Source: Roseomonas acroporae (GTDB taxonomy: Bacteria; Pseudomonadota; Alphaproteobacteria; Acetobacterales; Acetobacteraceae). From it: 64,000 bases of DNA. This document shows, in pieces, positions 41,257-51,900 of the stretch (its first letter is position 1; the number at the start of each line of letters is the position of its first letter). The stretch covers positions 1-64,000 of the forward strand of contig NZ_JALPRX010000029.1 of NCBI RefSeq assembly GCF_023223525.1, given 5' to 3'. The notes under the pieces are model-generated. The model was given only the letters and a program-made list of their open reading frames with translations, was not told the origin of the DNA and did not search any database. A program made the translations under genes and the position numbers.

Positions 41257-41940
41257 TCAGGACATGCCCGCGAGCAGCGGTCGCAGCGCGTCCGTCACGC
41301 CGGTCAGGATGATCTGGGCGCCGATGCAGAGCAGCAGGAAGGCGGTCAGCTTGGTCGCAACCACGGTGCCCTGTGGCCCGACCCGTCGCGCCACCGCCTC
41401 GGCATTGGCATAGGCAACCCAGATCAGCGCCGCGACGGTAAGGGAGACCAGCACCGCGGACAGCACGGCGACCAGCAGCGCCCCGCTCGCCTCGGTGTCG
41501 CGCTCGGCGCCGAGGGCGATGGCGGCGGCGATGGAGCCCGGCCCCGTGGTGAGCGGCAGGGTGAGGGGGAAGAAGGCCATGCGGTCCACCGGCGCCGTGT
41601 CCATGGCACTCGGCGGCTCGGTGGCCCGTGCCGGTTCCGCCGCCAGCATGCGCCAGCCCGAGGCGGCGACGGCGAGGCCGCCCGCGATGCGCAGCGCCTC
41701 CAGCGAGATGCCGAAGAAGTTCAGCACGCGGGCGCCGAGGAACAGCGCCACGATCAGCACGATGAAGGCGTTGAGCGCGATCCGGCGCGCGAGGCGGGCG
41801 CGCTCCCTGGCGGTCAGCCAGCGTGTCATGTCGTGGAAGACGAAGGCGAGGCCGATCGGGTTGATGATGCTGAGCATCGTCGAGATGCCGAACAGCCAGT
41901 GGGTCACCAGCTTGGCGACCAGAAAGCCGTCGAGGATCAT
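41257..41940 (-). CDS. MarC-family integral membrane protein
   Basis: The protein has 227 residues with six hydrophobic segments. The family pattern includes STMLSIINPIGLAFVFHDMTR at the first helix, LARRIALNAFIVLIVALFLGARVLNFFGISLEALRIAGGLAVAASGWRML (50-100) and MAFFPLTLPLTTGPGSIAAAIALGA (near 120-145), the PLTTGPG motif being diagnostic. MarC was once linked to multiple antibiotic resistance, but its transport activity is not established. It is followed at 50 bp by an exported-protein gene in the same direction. Confidence 0.92.
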   Translation of the reverse strand: MILDGFLVAKLVTHWLFGISTMLSIINPIGLAFVFHDMTRWLTARERARLARRIALNAFIVLIVALFLGARVLNFFGISLEALRIAGGLAVAASGWRMLAAEPARATEPPSAMDTAPVDRMAFFPLTLPLTTGPGSIAAAIALGAERDTEASGALLVAVLSAVLVSLTVAALIWVAYANAEAVARRVGPQGTVVATKLTAFLLLCIGAQIILTGVTDALRPLLAGMS

Positions 41941-41989
41941 GCGTGCCCGCTCCCGTGTCCGCCCCTGTGCCGGATTCCCGGCGCCCGGC

Positions 41990-42460
41990 TCAGCGCAACT
42001 CGACGAGCAGCCCGGTGTCGCTGATCCGCAGCGAGCCGCTGCTGCGCTCGGAGCGGAGGCGGACCTCCACCCCGTGGTCGTTGCGGAACAGCCACTGGCT
42101 GGACCGGGTCGGTGACTCCCCCGCCTCGGCGGGCTCCGGCCGGTAGCGGCCGGGGAAATCCTCGATGCGGGCGAGGCCGAAGACGTCGCCCCTTACCGAC
42201 AGGGTGGCGATGCCGGCGCCGGTGAACTCGATGCCCTGCACGGTGAAGGGGTATTCGCGGTCCTGGAAATGCAGCCGGCCGCCGCCCAGCGAGGCACCGG
42301 CGGCGAGCAGCCCGACCCGGAGCTGCTCGATCTCCAGCGTGGCGTCGGGGGTACGGGCCGGACGGCCCTCCTGCGCCGCGACGCCCAGCGCCAGGACGGC
42401 GACGAGCATCCCCGCCAGGAGCGCCGGCATCACGGCACGGAAAGGTCCCTTCACGCTCAT
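41990..42460 (-). CDS. Exported protein of unknown function
   Basis: The protein has 156 residues. A signal peptide (VMPALLAGMLVAVLALGVAAQEG) is followed by a compact beta-rich domain: RLHFQDREYPFTVQGIEFTGAGIATLSVRGDVFGLARIEDFPGRYRP, then WLFRNDHGVEVRLRSERSSGSLRISDTGLLVELR. Similar small periplasmic proteins with a V-x-G-V/L-F/Y-x-L...DFPG-x-Y pattern occur in alphaproteobacteria, but I cannot name the family with confidence. The gene ends 50 bp before the MarC gene begins, on the same strand, so co-transcription is possible. Confidence 0.8.
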   Translation of the reverse strand: MSVKGPFRAVMPALLAGMLVAVLALGVAAQEGRPARTPDATLEIEQLRVGLLAAGASLGGGRLHFQDREYPFTVQGIEFTGAGIATLSVRGDVFGLARIEDFPGRYRPEPAEAGESPTRSSQWLFRNDHGVEVRLRSERSSGSLRISDTGLLVELR

Positions 42461-42538
42461 CCTCCGGGGCAGCCATGGTTCCGCCGGGCCGTATAGCGCA
42501 TGTGCCGGGGCCTGTCCCCGGCGGGCGCCTGCGCTCTC

Positions 42539-44371
42539 TCAGTGGAAGGGCATGAGCCAGGGCACCAGCACCAGGGAGGCGGCCATCACGATGATGGAGA
42601 ACGGGACGCCGACCCTGACGAAGTCGGCGAAGGCGTAGTTGCCCGGCCCGACCACCAGCGTGTTCACCGGCGAGGAGATGGGCGTCATGAAGGCCGTGGA
42701 GGCCGCGAGCGCCACGATCATGGCGAAGGGATAGGGCGAGGCGCCGAGATCCTTGGCCACCGCCAGCGCCACCGGCGCCATCAGCACGGCCGTCGCGGTG
42801 TTGGAGATGAACAGGCCGAGCGACGCGGTGATCACGAACAGGATCGCCAGCATCGTGCGCGGCGAGGCGTTGCCGGCGGCGGCGAGCAGCGCCTCCGCCG
42901 CGAGGTCGACGCCGCCGGTGCGCTGCAGCGCCAGCGAGAAGGGAAGCATGCCGACGATCAGGACCAGGCTCTGCCAGTTGATCGCGCGGTAGGCGCTGTT
43001 GAGGTCGACGCAGCGGAACAGGCCCATCAGCAGGCAGCCGATCAGCGCGGCGTGGACGTTGGCGACGACGCCGCTGACCATCAACCCCACGGTCAGCACC
43101 AGCACCGCCACCGCCTGCGGCGCGCGGCTTGCGGCGGGCAGCACCTCCTGCATCTCGGCCGGCAGGGCGAGCACGACGAAGTCGGCGGTATCGGATTGCA
43201 GGCGGCGTATGTCGGGCCAGAAGCCGGCCAGCAGCAGCGTGTCGCCGACCTTCAGCTTCTCCTCGCGCAGCTCGGCGCCGAACACCGTCTGCCCCCGGCG
43301 CAGGCCGATCGCGGTCAGCCCGTAATCGGCGCGGACCCGCGCCTGCGGCACGGTCTGCCCTGCCAGCGAGGAGCCGGTGGGCAGGATCACCTCGACCAGC
43401 CCGATCTCCTGCGCCTTGTCGGCGAACCAGGCGCCGTCGGAGAGCGCCAGCGGCGCGACGCCGTACTCGCGCTGCAGCGCCTCGATCCCGAGCCCGGTGT
43501 CCATGACGTCGACCAGCAGGATGTCGTGCACCTGGAACTCGGTGCGCGGCGTGGGGCGGACGACCTCGTGGCGGAAGCGGTGGCCGCGCTCGATCGCCAG
43601 CAGGTTCACCCCGGCGAGGCGGTCCGAATAGTCCCCGACGCGCCGGCCGATCAGCGGCGAGCCCGGCATGACCCGCACCCGGTGCTCGCGTCCGGCCAGC
43701 CCGTACTGGCCGATCCAGTCGCGCAGGCTCGCCTGCCGCCGCGCCGCCCCGGCCCGGTCCGCGCCGCCCGCCAGCAGGCGGCGGGCGAGCAGCATGTAGA
43801 GGATGCCGAGGATCAGGATCGGCACGCCGAAGGGGGTGAAGCTGAAGAACTGGAAGCCCGCGGCGCCCTGGCGCCGCAGCTCGGCGTCGACGACGAGGTT
43901 GGGAGCGGTCGCGACCAGGGTCATCATGCCGCTGATCAGCGCGGCCACGCTGAGCGGCATCATCAGGCGGCGCGGCGGGGTGCCGGTGTTCTGGCAGATG
44001 CGCAGCACCACGGGGATGAAGATCGCGACCACCGCGGTCGAGCTCATGAAGGCGCCGAGGCCGGCGACGACCAGCATCAGCAGCACGAGCAGCCGCACCT
44101 CGCTGCCGCGCGCCTTCGCGTCGAGCCAGTCGCCGAGGTGGCGCGCGACGCCGGTGCGCACCAGCCCCTCGCCGATCACGAACAGCGCCGCGATCAGGAC
44201 GATGCTGGGATCGCTGAAGCCGGCCAGCGCCTCGCCGATGGTGACGACGCCGGTGAAGGGCATGGCCACGATCATGATCAGCGCCACCGCGTCCATGCGC
44301 GGGCGGTTGACGACGAACATCACGACCGCGGCGGCGAGCAGGAGCAGGACGATCAGCAGCGACGTCGACAT
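42539..44371 (-). CDS. SLC13/CitT-like transporter with TrkA-C domains
   Basis: The protein has 610 residues from the ATG at 44371. The N-terminal transporter half begins LLIVLLLLAAAVVMFVVNRPRMDAVALIMIVAMPFTGVVTIGEALAGFSDPSIVLIAALFVIGEGL. The motif LGAFMSSTAVVAIFIPVV (near 115) is the first S-N/S-T-A clamshell. Two soluble TrkA-C/RCK-C domains follow (residues 215-390, e.g. LREEKLKVGDTLLLAG). The second transporter repeat ends GLFISNTATAVLMAPVALAVA and AFMTPISSPVNTLVVGPGNYAFADFVRVGVPF. This arrangement is that of SLC13 (DASS) permeases with intracellular regulatory domains, which move sulfate, dicarboxylates or similar anions with Na+. Confidence 0.92.
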   Translation of the reverse strand: MSTSLLIVLLLLAAAVVMFVVNRPRMDAVALIMIVAMPFTGVVTIGEALAGFSDPSIVLIAALFVIGEGLVRTGVARHLGDWLDAKARGSEVRLLVLLMLVVAGLGAFMSSTAVVAIFIPVVLRICQNTGTPPRRLMMPLSVAALISGMMTLVATAPNLVVDAELRRQGAAGFQFFSFTPFGVPILILGILYMLLARRLLAGGADRAGAARRQASLRDWIGQYGLAGREHRVRVMPGSPLIGRRVGDYSDRLAGVNLLAIERGHRFRHEVVRPTPRTEFQVHDILLVDVMDTGLGIEALQREYGVAPLALSDGAWFADKAQEIGLVEVILPTGSSLAGQTVPQARVRADYGLTAIGLRRGQTVFGAELREEKLKVGDTLLLAGFWPDIRRLQSDTADFVVLALPAEMQEVLPAASRAPQAVAVLVLTVGLMVSGVVANVHAALIGCLLMGLFRCVDLNSAYRAINWQSLVLIVGMLPFSLALQRTGGVDLAAEALLAAAGNASPRTMLAILFVITASLGLFISNTATAVLMAPVALAVAKDLGASPYPFAMIVALAASTAFMTPISSPVNTLVVGPGNYAFADFVRVGVPFSIIVMAASLVLVPWLMPFH

Positions 44372-44697
44372 GGCGGTTCCGCGCGGCAGAGGGGGCGCGA
44401 CGCGGCGCCCGTGACGGAAGGAGGAGACGCGCCGGCGAACCGTCGGGAAGCCGGCGGATGCCCCCATAACAGAGGGGCGGCAGCGGAGGTAGGCGCGCAG
44501 GCGTCGGCTGCCATGCGGCGCAGGAGAAAGGAACGCGCGAGGGACAGGGCGAGAGCCCGAGGGGGCAAGCCGAGAAGTCTGGGGGAAAGCCACGGGGAAG
44601 GCTGAGAAGAAGGCCGAGAAGAAGGCCGGGGGAGGGGGCGGCGGTCGTGGCGCCGCTCCCCTTCCCGGCGCGGGCGCGGCGGCCGACCCTGGCTGCC
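44372..44697. other. Intergenic gap without a recognised gene
   Basis: This is about 325 bp between the SLC13 start and the AbgT stop. The stretch 44580-44640 is purine-rich with a short repeated AAGGCCGAGAAG unit. No promoter element or gene could be assigned. Confidence 0.4.
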
Positions 44698-46281
44698 TCA
44701 GCCCAGCCCCCAGGGCAGCCCCAGCAGGAACCAGCCGGCGAAGAACAGCGTCCAGACGACGCAGAGCACCGCCACGTAGGGGAGCATGAGGGCGATCACC
44801 GTGCCGATGCCCGCATCCTGCTGGTAGCGCTGGCAGAACACCACGATCATCGCGAAGTAGGGATTGAGCGGGGTGATGGAGTTGATCGGTGAATCGCCTA
44901 CCCGGTAGGCGGCCAGCACGGCCTCCGGGTCCACGTGCAGGCGCATCAGCAGCGGCACGAAGATCGGCGCGAACAGCGCCCACTTCGCGATCGCGCCGGT
45001 GAGGATGAGGTCGAGCACGAAGGTGACGACGATGAAGCCGACCAGCAGCCAGAGCGCGTCGAGGTTGGCGCGCTTGAGGATGTCGGCGAGCGAGACGGCG
45101 GCCAGCGTCGCCATGTTGGTGTAGTTGAAGTAGGCGATGAACTGGCTGATGACGAGCAGCAGCAGGATCAGCCCGGCCAGGCTGGCGATCGCCTTCTGCA
45201 TCGCGGCGATGACGTCGTTCGTGCCCTTCATGGTCCGCGCGCCGATCCCGTAGGCCGCGCCGCAGACCAGGAACAGCAGGGCGATCGAGACGATCAGGCT
45301 GGTCATGAAGGGCGAGTTGCCGATGATGGCGCCCGTCGCCGGGTGGCGCAGCGGCGCGCCCGGCGGCAGCGTCAGCGCGGCGAGCAGGACGGCCACGCCG
45401 ACCAGGCCCCAGAGCGCGTAGCGCAGGCCGCGCGATTCGTCCTCGGAGATACCCGAATCCGCCGGCGCCTCGTACTCGCCGGTGTAGGGGCCGAGGCGCG
45501 GCTCGATCATCCGATCGTTGATGAGGGAGATGACGATGGTGAGCATCACGACCGAGCCGATCGAGAACCAGACGTTGGCGGCGAGGTCGATGGAGAGGTT
45601 CGGGTTCACCAGGTGGATGGCGTCGTTGGTGATCTCGGTCAGGATGCCGTCGGTCGGCACGATCAGGATGTTGACCAGGAAGGCCGAGGCCACGGCGGCG
45701 AAGGCGAGGCCGAGGCCGGCGAGCGGGTGCCGGCCGACGCTGATGAAGGCCGCCGCCGCGAGCGGGATCAGCACGAGGTAGCCGGCATCCGCCGCGATCG
45801 AGGAGACGATGCCGACGAAGGTGAGGATGTAGGTCAGCGCCGCCGGCGGCGCCACGATCACCAGCTTGCGGATCAGCGTCTGGATCAGGCCCGATTCCTC
45901 GGCCACGCCGACGCCGGTCATCGCCACGATGATGACGCCGACGGCGTTGAAGTTCATGAAGTTCTGGATGAACCCCGTGAACATGAAGCGGATGCCGTCG
46001 ACGGTCAGCAGGCTGCGCGCCATGGTGGTATGGTCGACGAGCTGGTCGGTCTCGATGTCGATGGTCTGGTACGAGACCCGCGCGCCGAGCATGGCGAGGA
46101 TCTGCGACAGCACGATCACGACGGCGATCAGGATCACGAAGATCATCACCGGGTGCGGCACGCGGTTGCCGACCCGCTCGACCACGTCGAGGACCTTCTG
46201 CATCGCCGTCCTGTGCCCGGTGGCGGCCCCGCGCGCCGGGTCCTTCTCCTGCCCCGCTTCCGGGGTCGTGGCCGTCGCCAT
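44698..46281 (-). CDS. AbgT-family p-aminobenzoyl-glutamate transporter
   Basis: The protein has 527 residues from the ATG at 46281. About 12 hydrophobic segments are seen. Family features include VERVGNRVPHPVMIFVILIAVVIVLSQ at the start, FNAVGVIIVAMTGVGVAEESGLIQTLIRKLV (105-135), SSIAADAGYLVLIPLAAAAFISVGRHPLAGLG and late KWALFAPIFVPLLMRLHVDPEAVLAAYRVGDSPINSITPLNPYFAMIVVF. AbgT proteins take up p-aminobenzoyl-glutamate or act in sulfonamide efflux. Its start overlaps the stop of the M20 peptidase gene (TGATG), matching the transporter/amidohydrolase pairing of abg operons. Confidence 0.93.
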   Translation of the reverse strand: MATATTPEAGQEKDPARGAATGHRTAMQKVLDVVERVGNRVPHPVMIFVILIAVVIVLSQILAMLGARVSYQTIDIETDQLVDHTTMARSLLTVDGIRFMFTGFIQNFMNFNAVGVIIVAMTGVGVAEESGLIQTLIRKLVIVAPPAALTYILTFVGIVSSIAADAGYLVLIPLAAAAFISVGRHPLAGLGLAFAAVASAFLVNILIVPTDGILTEITNDAIHLVNPNLSIDLAANVWFSIGSVVMLTIVISLINDRMIEPRLGPYTGEYEAPADSGISEDESRGLRYALWGLVGVAVLLAALTLPPGAPLRHPATGAIIGNSPFMTSLIVSIALLFLVCGAAYGIGARTMKGTNDVIAAMQKAIASLAGLILLLLVISQFIAYFNYTNMATLAAVSLADILKRANLDALWLLVGFIVVTFVLDLILTGAIAKWALFAPIFVPLLMRLHVDPEAVLAAYRVGDSPINSITPLNPYFAMIVVFCQRYQQDAGIGTVIALMLPYVAVLCVVWTLFFAGWFLLGLPWGLG

Positions 46282-47666
46282 CAGCCCCTCGCCAGCGCGT
46301 CGAGGATGCGCGCCCAGGAGCGGATGCCCCGGCGGAAGCTCTCCAGGTTGTACTTCTCGTTCGGGCTGTGGATGCGGTCGTCCTCCAGCGCGAAGCCGGC
46401 CAGGATCACGTCCATGCCGAGCGCCTGCTTCAGCTCGTGCGTCACCGGGATCGAGCCGCCGCCTCCCACGAACACGGCCGGCTTCCCCCACTCCTCGGTC
46501 AGCGCCTCGCGCGCGCGGGCGAAGGCGGGGTCGTCGATCGGGAAGCGGATGGCGCGGCCCGAGCCGTGCTCGGCGAACGTCGCCCGGCAGTCCGCCGGCA
46601 GCCGGCTGCTGACGAATTCGCGGAACGCCGCGCGGATGGCGTGCGGGTCCTGGTCGAAGACCAGCCGGAAGGAGACCTTGGCCGAGGCGGTGGCGGGGAT
46701 CACGGTCTTGAAGCCCGCGCCCTGGTAGCCGCCGCCCATGCCGTTCACCTCGCAGGTCGGGCGCGACCAGACCATCTCCAGCACGCTGCGTCCCTTCTCG
46801 CCGGCCGGCACGAAGAGGCCGACCGCGCCGAGGAAGGCGGCGGCGTCGAAGTTCAGCGAATCCCACTGCCGGCGCAGCGCCTCGGGCAGCTCCGGCACGC
46901 CGTCGTAGAAGCCGGGCAGGGTGACGCGCCCCTCGGCGTCGTGCAGATCGGCGATGATGCGGGCGAGCACGTGGTTCGGGTTCGCCGCGGCCGAGCCGTA
47001 GAAGCCCGAATGCAGGTCGCGGTCGGCGGCGTGGATGAACACCTCCTCGCCGCAGAGGCCGCGCAGCATGGTCTGGATCGCGGGCGTCGACGGGTCCCAC
47101 ATGGTGGTGTCGCAGATCAGCCCGATATCGGCCCGCAGCTCGGCCGCGTGGGACTTCAGGAAGGGCGGCAGGTTCACGCCGCCCGATTCCTCCTCGCCCT
47201 CCAGCAGGATGGTCATGGGGATGGGCAGGGCGCCGGTGACGGCCTTCCAGGCCCGGCAGGCCTCGACGAAGGTCATCACCTGGCCCTTGTCGTCCGAGGT
47301 GCCGCGGCCGCGCAGCACCTTCGTGCCGTCCGGCAGGGTCTCGATCACCGGGTCGAACGGGTCGCGGTCCCACAGCTCCAGCGGGTCGACCGGCTGCACG
47401 TCGTAGTGGCCGTAGAACAGCGCCCGCGGCCCGCCGCCGCCGCGCGCATGGCCGACCACGATCGGATGGCCGGGCGTCGCATGCGACACCGCGTCGAAGC
47501 CGATGGTCTTCAGGTCCGCGACATGCCAGTCCGCGCAGGCCCGGCACTCGGCGGCGTAGGCCGGATCGGTCGAGATGGAGCGGATCCGCAGCAGGGCGAA
47601 GAGTCGGCCGAGCGCGGCCTCGAGGTCGGTGTCGATGCGCGCCAGCACCTGGTCGAGCTTGTCCAT
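46281..47666 (-). CDS. M20-family metallopeptidase (dipeptidase-like)
   Basis: The protein has 461 residues from the ATG at 47666. Metal-site motifs are ALFYGHYDVQPVDP (His and Asp near 85), RGTSDDKGQVMTF (Asp near 118), LLEGEEESGG (catalytic Glu-Glu near 151) and GGGGSIPVTHELKQ near residue 400. The dimerisation insert contains RDLHSGFYGSAAANPNHVL. It resembles carnosinase-like M20 dipeptidases. Translational coupling to AbgT suggests that the imported amide-linked compound, for example a p-aminobenzoyl-glutamate-like dipeptide, is hydrolysed in the cytoplasm. Confidence 0.93.
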   Translation of the reverse strand: MDKLDQVLARIDTDLEAALGRLFALLRIRSISTDPAYAAECRACADWHVADLKTIGFDAVSHATPGHPIVVGHARGGGGPRALFYGHYDVQPVDPLELWDRDPFDPVIETLPDGTKVLRGRGTSDDKGQVMTFVEACRAWKAVTGALPIPMTILLEGEEESGGVNLPPFLKSHAAELRADIGLICDTTMWDPSTPAIQTMLRGLCGEEVFIHAADRDLHSGFYGSAAANPNHVLARIIADLHDAEGRVTLPGFYDGVPELPEALRRQWDSLNFDAAAFLGAVGLFVPAGEKGRSVLEMVWSRPTCEVNGMGGGYQGAGFKTVIPATASAKVSFRLVFDQDPHAIRAAFREFVSSRLPADCRATFAEHGSGRAIRFPIDDPAFARAREALTEEWGKPAVFVGGGGSIPVTHELKQALGMDVILAGFALEDDRIHSPNEKYNLESFRRGIRSWARILDALARG

Positions 47667-48986
47667 GGGAACTCCGCGTCCGGGATGCCCCGGCATGCCG
47701 GCAGCGGGGTGGCGCGGGCAGGTGGCGGCGGCCCGGCCGGCGCCTGTCCGGCGCGCCCGGTCGTTCCGCCGGCGCCCTCCTCCCGTACCCGGCGGCGCGC
47801 CAGCGCCCGGCCTGCCGCCACGGTCCCCGCCGTCGCTGCCGCGGCGGGCCGGGCCAGGATATCCGGGCCGGGCGGTGCTGGCATGGGCCGGGCATGCCGC
47901 GGCTGTGCCCGCCGTCCCAAGGCACGGAACGTTCCGCGTCCTGCGCATGGCACGCCCATGCCCTGGGCCATCGCCCGCGCCACGCCCTGCCTGCCCGGCC
48001 TGTTCCCGATCGTGGCCCTGCCCGTCGCCCGACTCGGGCAGCCGGCACGGCGCCGCGGGCCGGCCATCGCCCGGTACCACAGGCGCGACCCGCCTTCTCC
48101 GGCACCCTCGCCACCGTCCGACGCCAGATCCGGCGCGAGCAGGGTTTCCTCACGGCCGCGACCACGGGCGAGCATGTGATACCGGCCCGCGCGGGTCCCG
48201 ACTCGTGCGGACCGGTATCGCGCGTGGGATCGGTGGGGCGGCCGGGCGCAGAACCGACGAATCATGCGGCTCCGCACTCGTGCGGCCCCGTATGAAACCC
48301 GCACCGGCCCTCCGTGGCGCCATCACCCATGCCCTCCGCCGCGCCGCCTGATCGGCCAGAGCCGAACGGAGGCATGGTTTCCCCGGCACGGCAAACCGGG
48401 CTGCGACGGGGAGATGATCCCCGATTTACCGACGCTTGACGTCTGGCAGGCAATCTGGCCGCCGACAGAAAGCGAGGATGACAGGTCTTGTCGATCCGGG
48501 ACCCTTCGGTAGGGCGGGCGCCGCTGTGAAAACCCGCCGGAACTGGCAATCGCCTGCCTGTCGGGAAATGGCCGGTGCGCGCCGAGATGCAGCCTGCGCC
48601 CATACCGCGCCGACTGGCCATCACTCCCTCCCGGATGGGCCCGGCCTCTGGAACGGAAGCCATCGTTGCGACGCGGATGGATACGTTCGGCCATCCAGCA
48701 ACCGGTGCACGGATGACGCGCGACTGATTGCCAGCGCCGGCAGCTACACGGCCGGCCTCCGGCTCAACCGCCATCCGAATATGTCCAACGGCCAATCGCG
48801 GCGGCACGCCTTCCCGAACCGGCCAGGTGATCTCCGCCGCTCTTGCTCATCCCCATCCGCGAAAAGGCCAGGGCGCCAACCGTAACGCGCCGGGCCGAAC
48901 GCCTTTCCACACGTCGCCCTCGCCGAAGGCGGGGTGGACGCCCCTGAACGACCCATTCCCCGAACCCACCAGGAGCACGGCAGACC
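47667..48986. other. Long intergenic region without a recognised gene
   Basis: This is about 1.3 kb upstream of both the M20 gene and the giant exoprotein. Several frames are open but all are Pro/Arg/Ala-rich without motifs. A perfect inverted repeat CCGCAC-TC-GTGCGG lies at 48272-48285. Part of it is repeated at 48208-48216 (ACTCGTGCGG context). The ribosome site AGGAGCACGG at 48971 belongs to the exoprotein. It probably contains the promoter of the exoprotein gene, but none can be pointed out. Confidence 0.4.
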
Positions 48987-51900
48987 ATGAGCGCCAACAT
49001 CATCACGAACGGCGATTTCAGCACCGACACCAGCGGCTGGAGCCTGGGGGCCGGGGCGACCTACATCCCGGGCTACTATGTCGAGTTCAACATGGGCGGA
49101 TCGCTGACCTACAACACCCCCATCGCGAATGCCGGGACTTACACCCTTAGTTTCGATTTGTTTACTTACTTGCCATCAGATGCAGTGGATGTGCTGATCA
49201 ATGGCGCGCCGGTAACCACTGCCTATGGCGTCATGTTTTCCTTCTCGACCCCCCTGACTCTCGGAGCCGGGGATGTGCTGAGCTTTCAAAACAGTCTCGC
49301 GAATTCTTATTACACTGACATCGACAATATTTCCCTCACGCTGGCCAACAGCGTTCCCACGAGCGGGCCGACGCTCCTCGGCAACGCGACCGAGGGCCAG
49401 ATTCTGACGGCGGATGCAACCGGCATCGCGGATGCGGACGGGATCTCGCCGGGCGCGGTCGGCTACCAGTGGGAGCGCGACGACGGGCAGGGCGGCTGGA
49501 CGGCCATCGGCGGTGCGACGGACGGCACCTACACGCTGTCGCAGGCGGATGCCGGGCACCAGGTGCGGGCGGTGGCCAGCTACATCGACGATGGCGGCAC
49601 GGCGGAGAGCATCGCCAGCACGCCGACGGCGGTGGTGGACGCGCTGCCGCGGGTGAGCGGGGTCTCCGTCACCAACACGAGCGGCGAGCAGTGGCCGGCC
49701 TACTTCAACGCCGGCGACACGATCGACATCACCGTCACCATGTCGGAGGCCGTGACGCTGAACGGCGGCGTCGCCACGCTGATCCTGTCGAACGGCGCGG
49801 TGGTGACCGCGGGCAGCGTGTCGGGCGTCGGCAACGACCAGCTGGTCTTCCACTACACCGTCGCCGACGGGCAGGACGCCCCCTCCATCGACGCCATCGG
49901 ACTGAGCCTCGACGGCGGCGCGACCCTGGTCGACGCCAACGGCAACGCCGCGGTGCTCGCCATCGCGCCGATGCCGCTCCTGGACGGCCCCTGGCCCATC
50001 ACCATCGACACGACGCCGCCCACGGGCGTGCCGACGATCACCCATATTTCCCCGGACGGGGGCTTCGACGGCAGCGACGGCATGACCAGCACCGGCGCGG
50101 TGACGGTCTACGGCACGGCCACCTCGGGCGCCTGGGTCCACGTCTATGACGGAACCACGCTGCTCGGCACCGCCATCGCCGGCCCCAACGGCGAGTGGAG
50201 CTACGCCCCCGGCACCGCCTTCTCGCAGGGCACGCACAGCCTGACCGCGCGCGAGTTCGACGACGCCGGCAACGAAAGCACCGCCTCGGCCGTCTTCGAC
50301 GTGGAGGTGCACACCGCCAGCGTCGCCACCCCCACGCTCGACAGCGTCGACGCCCTGGTCAACGCGCTGCCCGGCGTCTCCGGCACCGGCATCGCCGGCA
50401 CGCAGATCATCCTCAGCGGCGGCGGCCTCGCCCAGCCCCTCACCACCACGGTGCAGCAGGACGGCACCTGGCACATCGACCTCGCCCCGGGCGCCGTCCC
50501 CGACGGCAACCAGACCCTGACCGCGACGGCGATGGACCCGTGGGGCAACACCTCCGCCGGCGCCAGCCGCAGCTTCGTCCTCGACAGCACCGCCCCCGCC
50601 GCCCCGGTCGTGGCCTCGATCACCCCCGACACCGGTACCGTCGGCGACGGCCAGACCGCCACGGGCGCGGTCACGGTGCACGGCACGGCCGAGGCCAACA
50701 GCACCGTCGTGCTCTACGACGGCGACAACTACATCGGCCAGGCCGTTGCCGACAATGGCGGCAACTGGAGCATCAGCCTGGCCGCACACCCGCTCGCCGA
50801 GGGCAGCCATGGCCTGAGCGCCACCGCCTCCGACGCGGCCGGCAACTACTCCGACATCTCCGCCACCAGGACCGTCGTCGTCGACACCGTCGCCCCGGCG
50901 CTGCCCGTGATCGGCGGCGTCACGCCCGACAACGGCCTTTCCGCCACGGACCGGATCACCAACACCACCACGCCGCACATCACCGGCACCGCCGAGGCCG
51001 GCAGCAAGGTCATCGTCTTCGACGGCAGCACCAGCCTCGGCACCACCTTCGCCGACAGCAGCGGCAACTGGTCGCTCAGCCTCGCCACCCATCCGCTGAG
51101 CCTGGGCACGCACAACATCCGTGCCGGCGCCACCGACGGGGCCGGCAACTACTCCGGCCTCTCCGCCACCACCACGGTGACGATCGACACCGTCGCCCCC
51201 GCCGCCCCGGTCGGCACCGCGCTGCTGCCCGATACCGGCCTCTCCGACCATGACGGCATCACTAGCACCGGCGCGGTGAGCATCCAGGGCACCGCCGAGT
51301 CCGGCAGCACGGTCAGGGTCTACGAAGGCCAGACGCTGCTCGGCAGCGCCACCACCGACACCCAGGGCGTCTGGTCGCTGGACCTGACCCTGGCCGAGGG
51401 CAGCCACAACCTGAGCGCGACAGCCACCGACGTGGCCGGCAACGTCTCCGGCGGCAACCCGGTCGGCATGCTGGTGATCGACCTGACCAACCCCGCCGAG
51501 CCGGTCGTCACCGCGATCAGCCCCGACAGCGGCGCCTCGGCCAGCGACGGCATCACCAACACCGGCGCCGTGACGCTCTCCGGCACCGCCGAGGCCGGCA
51601 GCACGGTCAAGGTCTACGAAGGTCAGACGCTGCTCGGCAGCGCCACCGCCACGGGCGGCCACTGGTCCATCGCCACCACCCTGGCCGAGGGCAGCCACAG
51701 CCTGACCGCCACGGCCACCGACACGGCCGGCAACGTCTCCACCGCCGCCGCCGCCGACGTGACGGTGGACCTCACCGCCCCGGCCAGCCCGCAGATCACC
51801 GGCCTGACCAACGACGAGGGCTTCTCCGCCATCGACGGCCAGACGCGCCTCGGCAACGGCACCCTCTCCGGCACCGCCGAGGCCGACGCCACCGTCATCC

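Noticed and set aside
47667-48986. Possible small genes in the 1.3-kb gap before the giant exoprotein
   Set aside because: All open frames are Pro/Arg/Ala-rich, lack ribosome sites and overlap one another on both strands.
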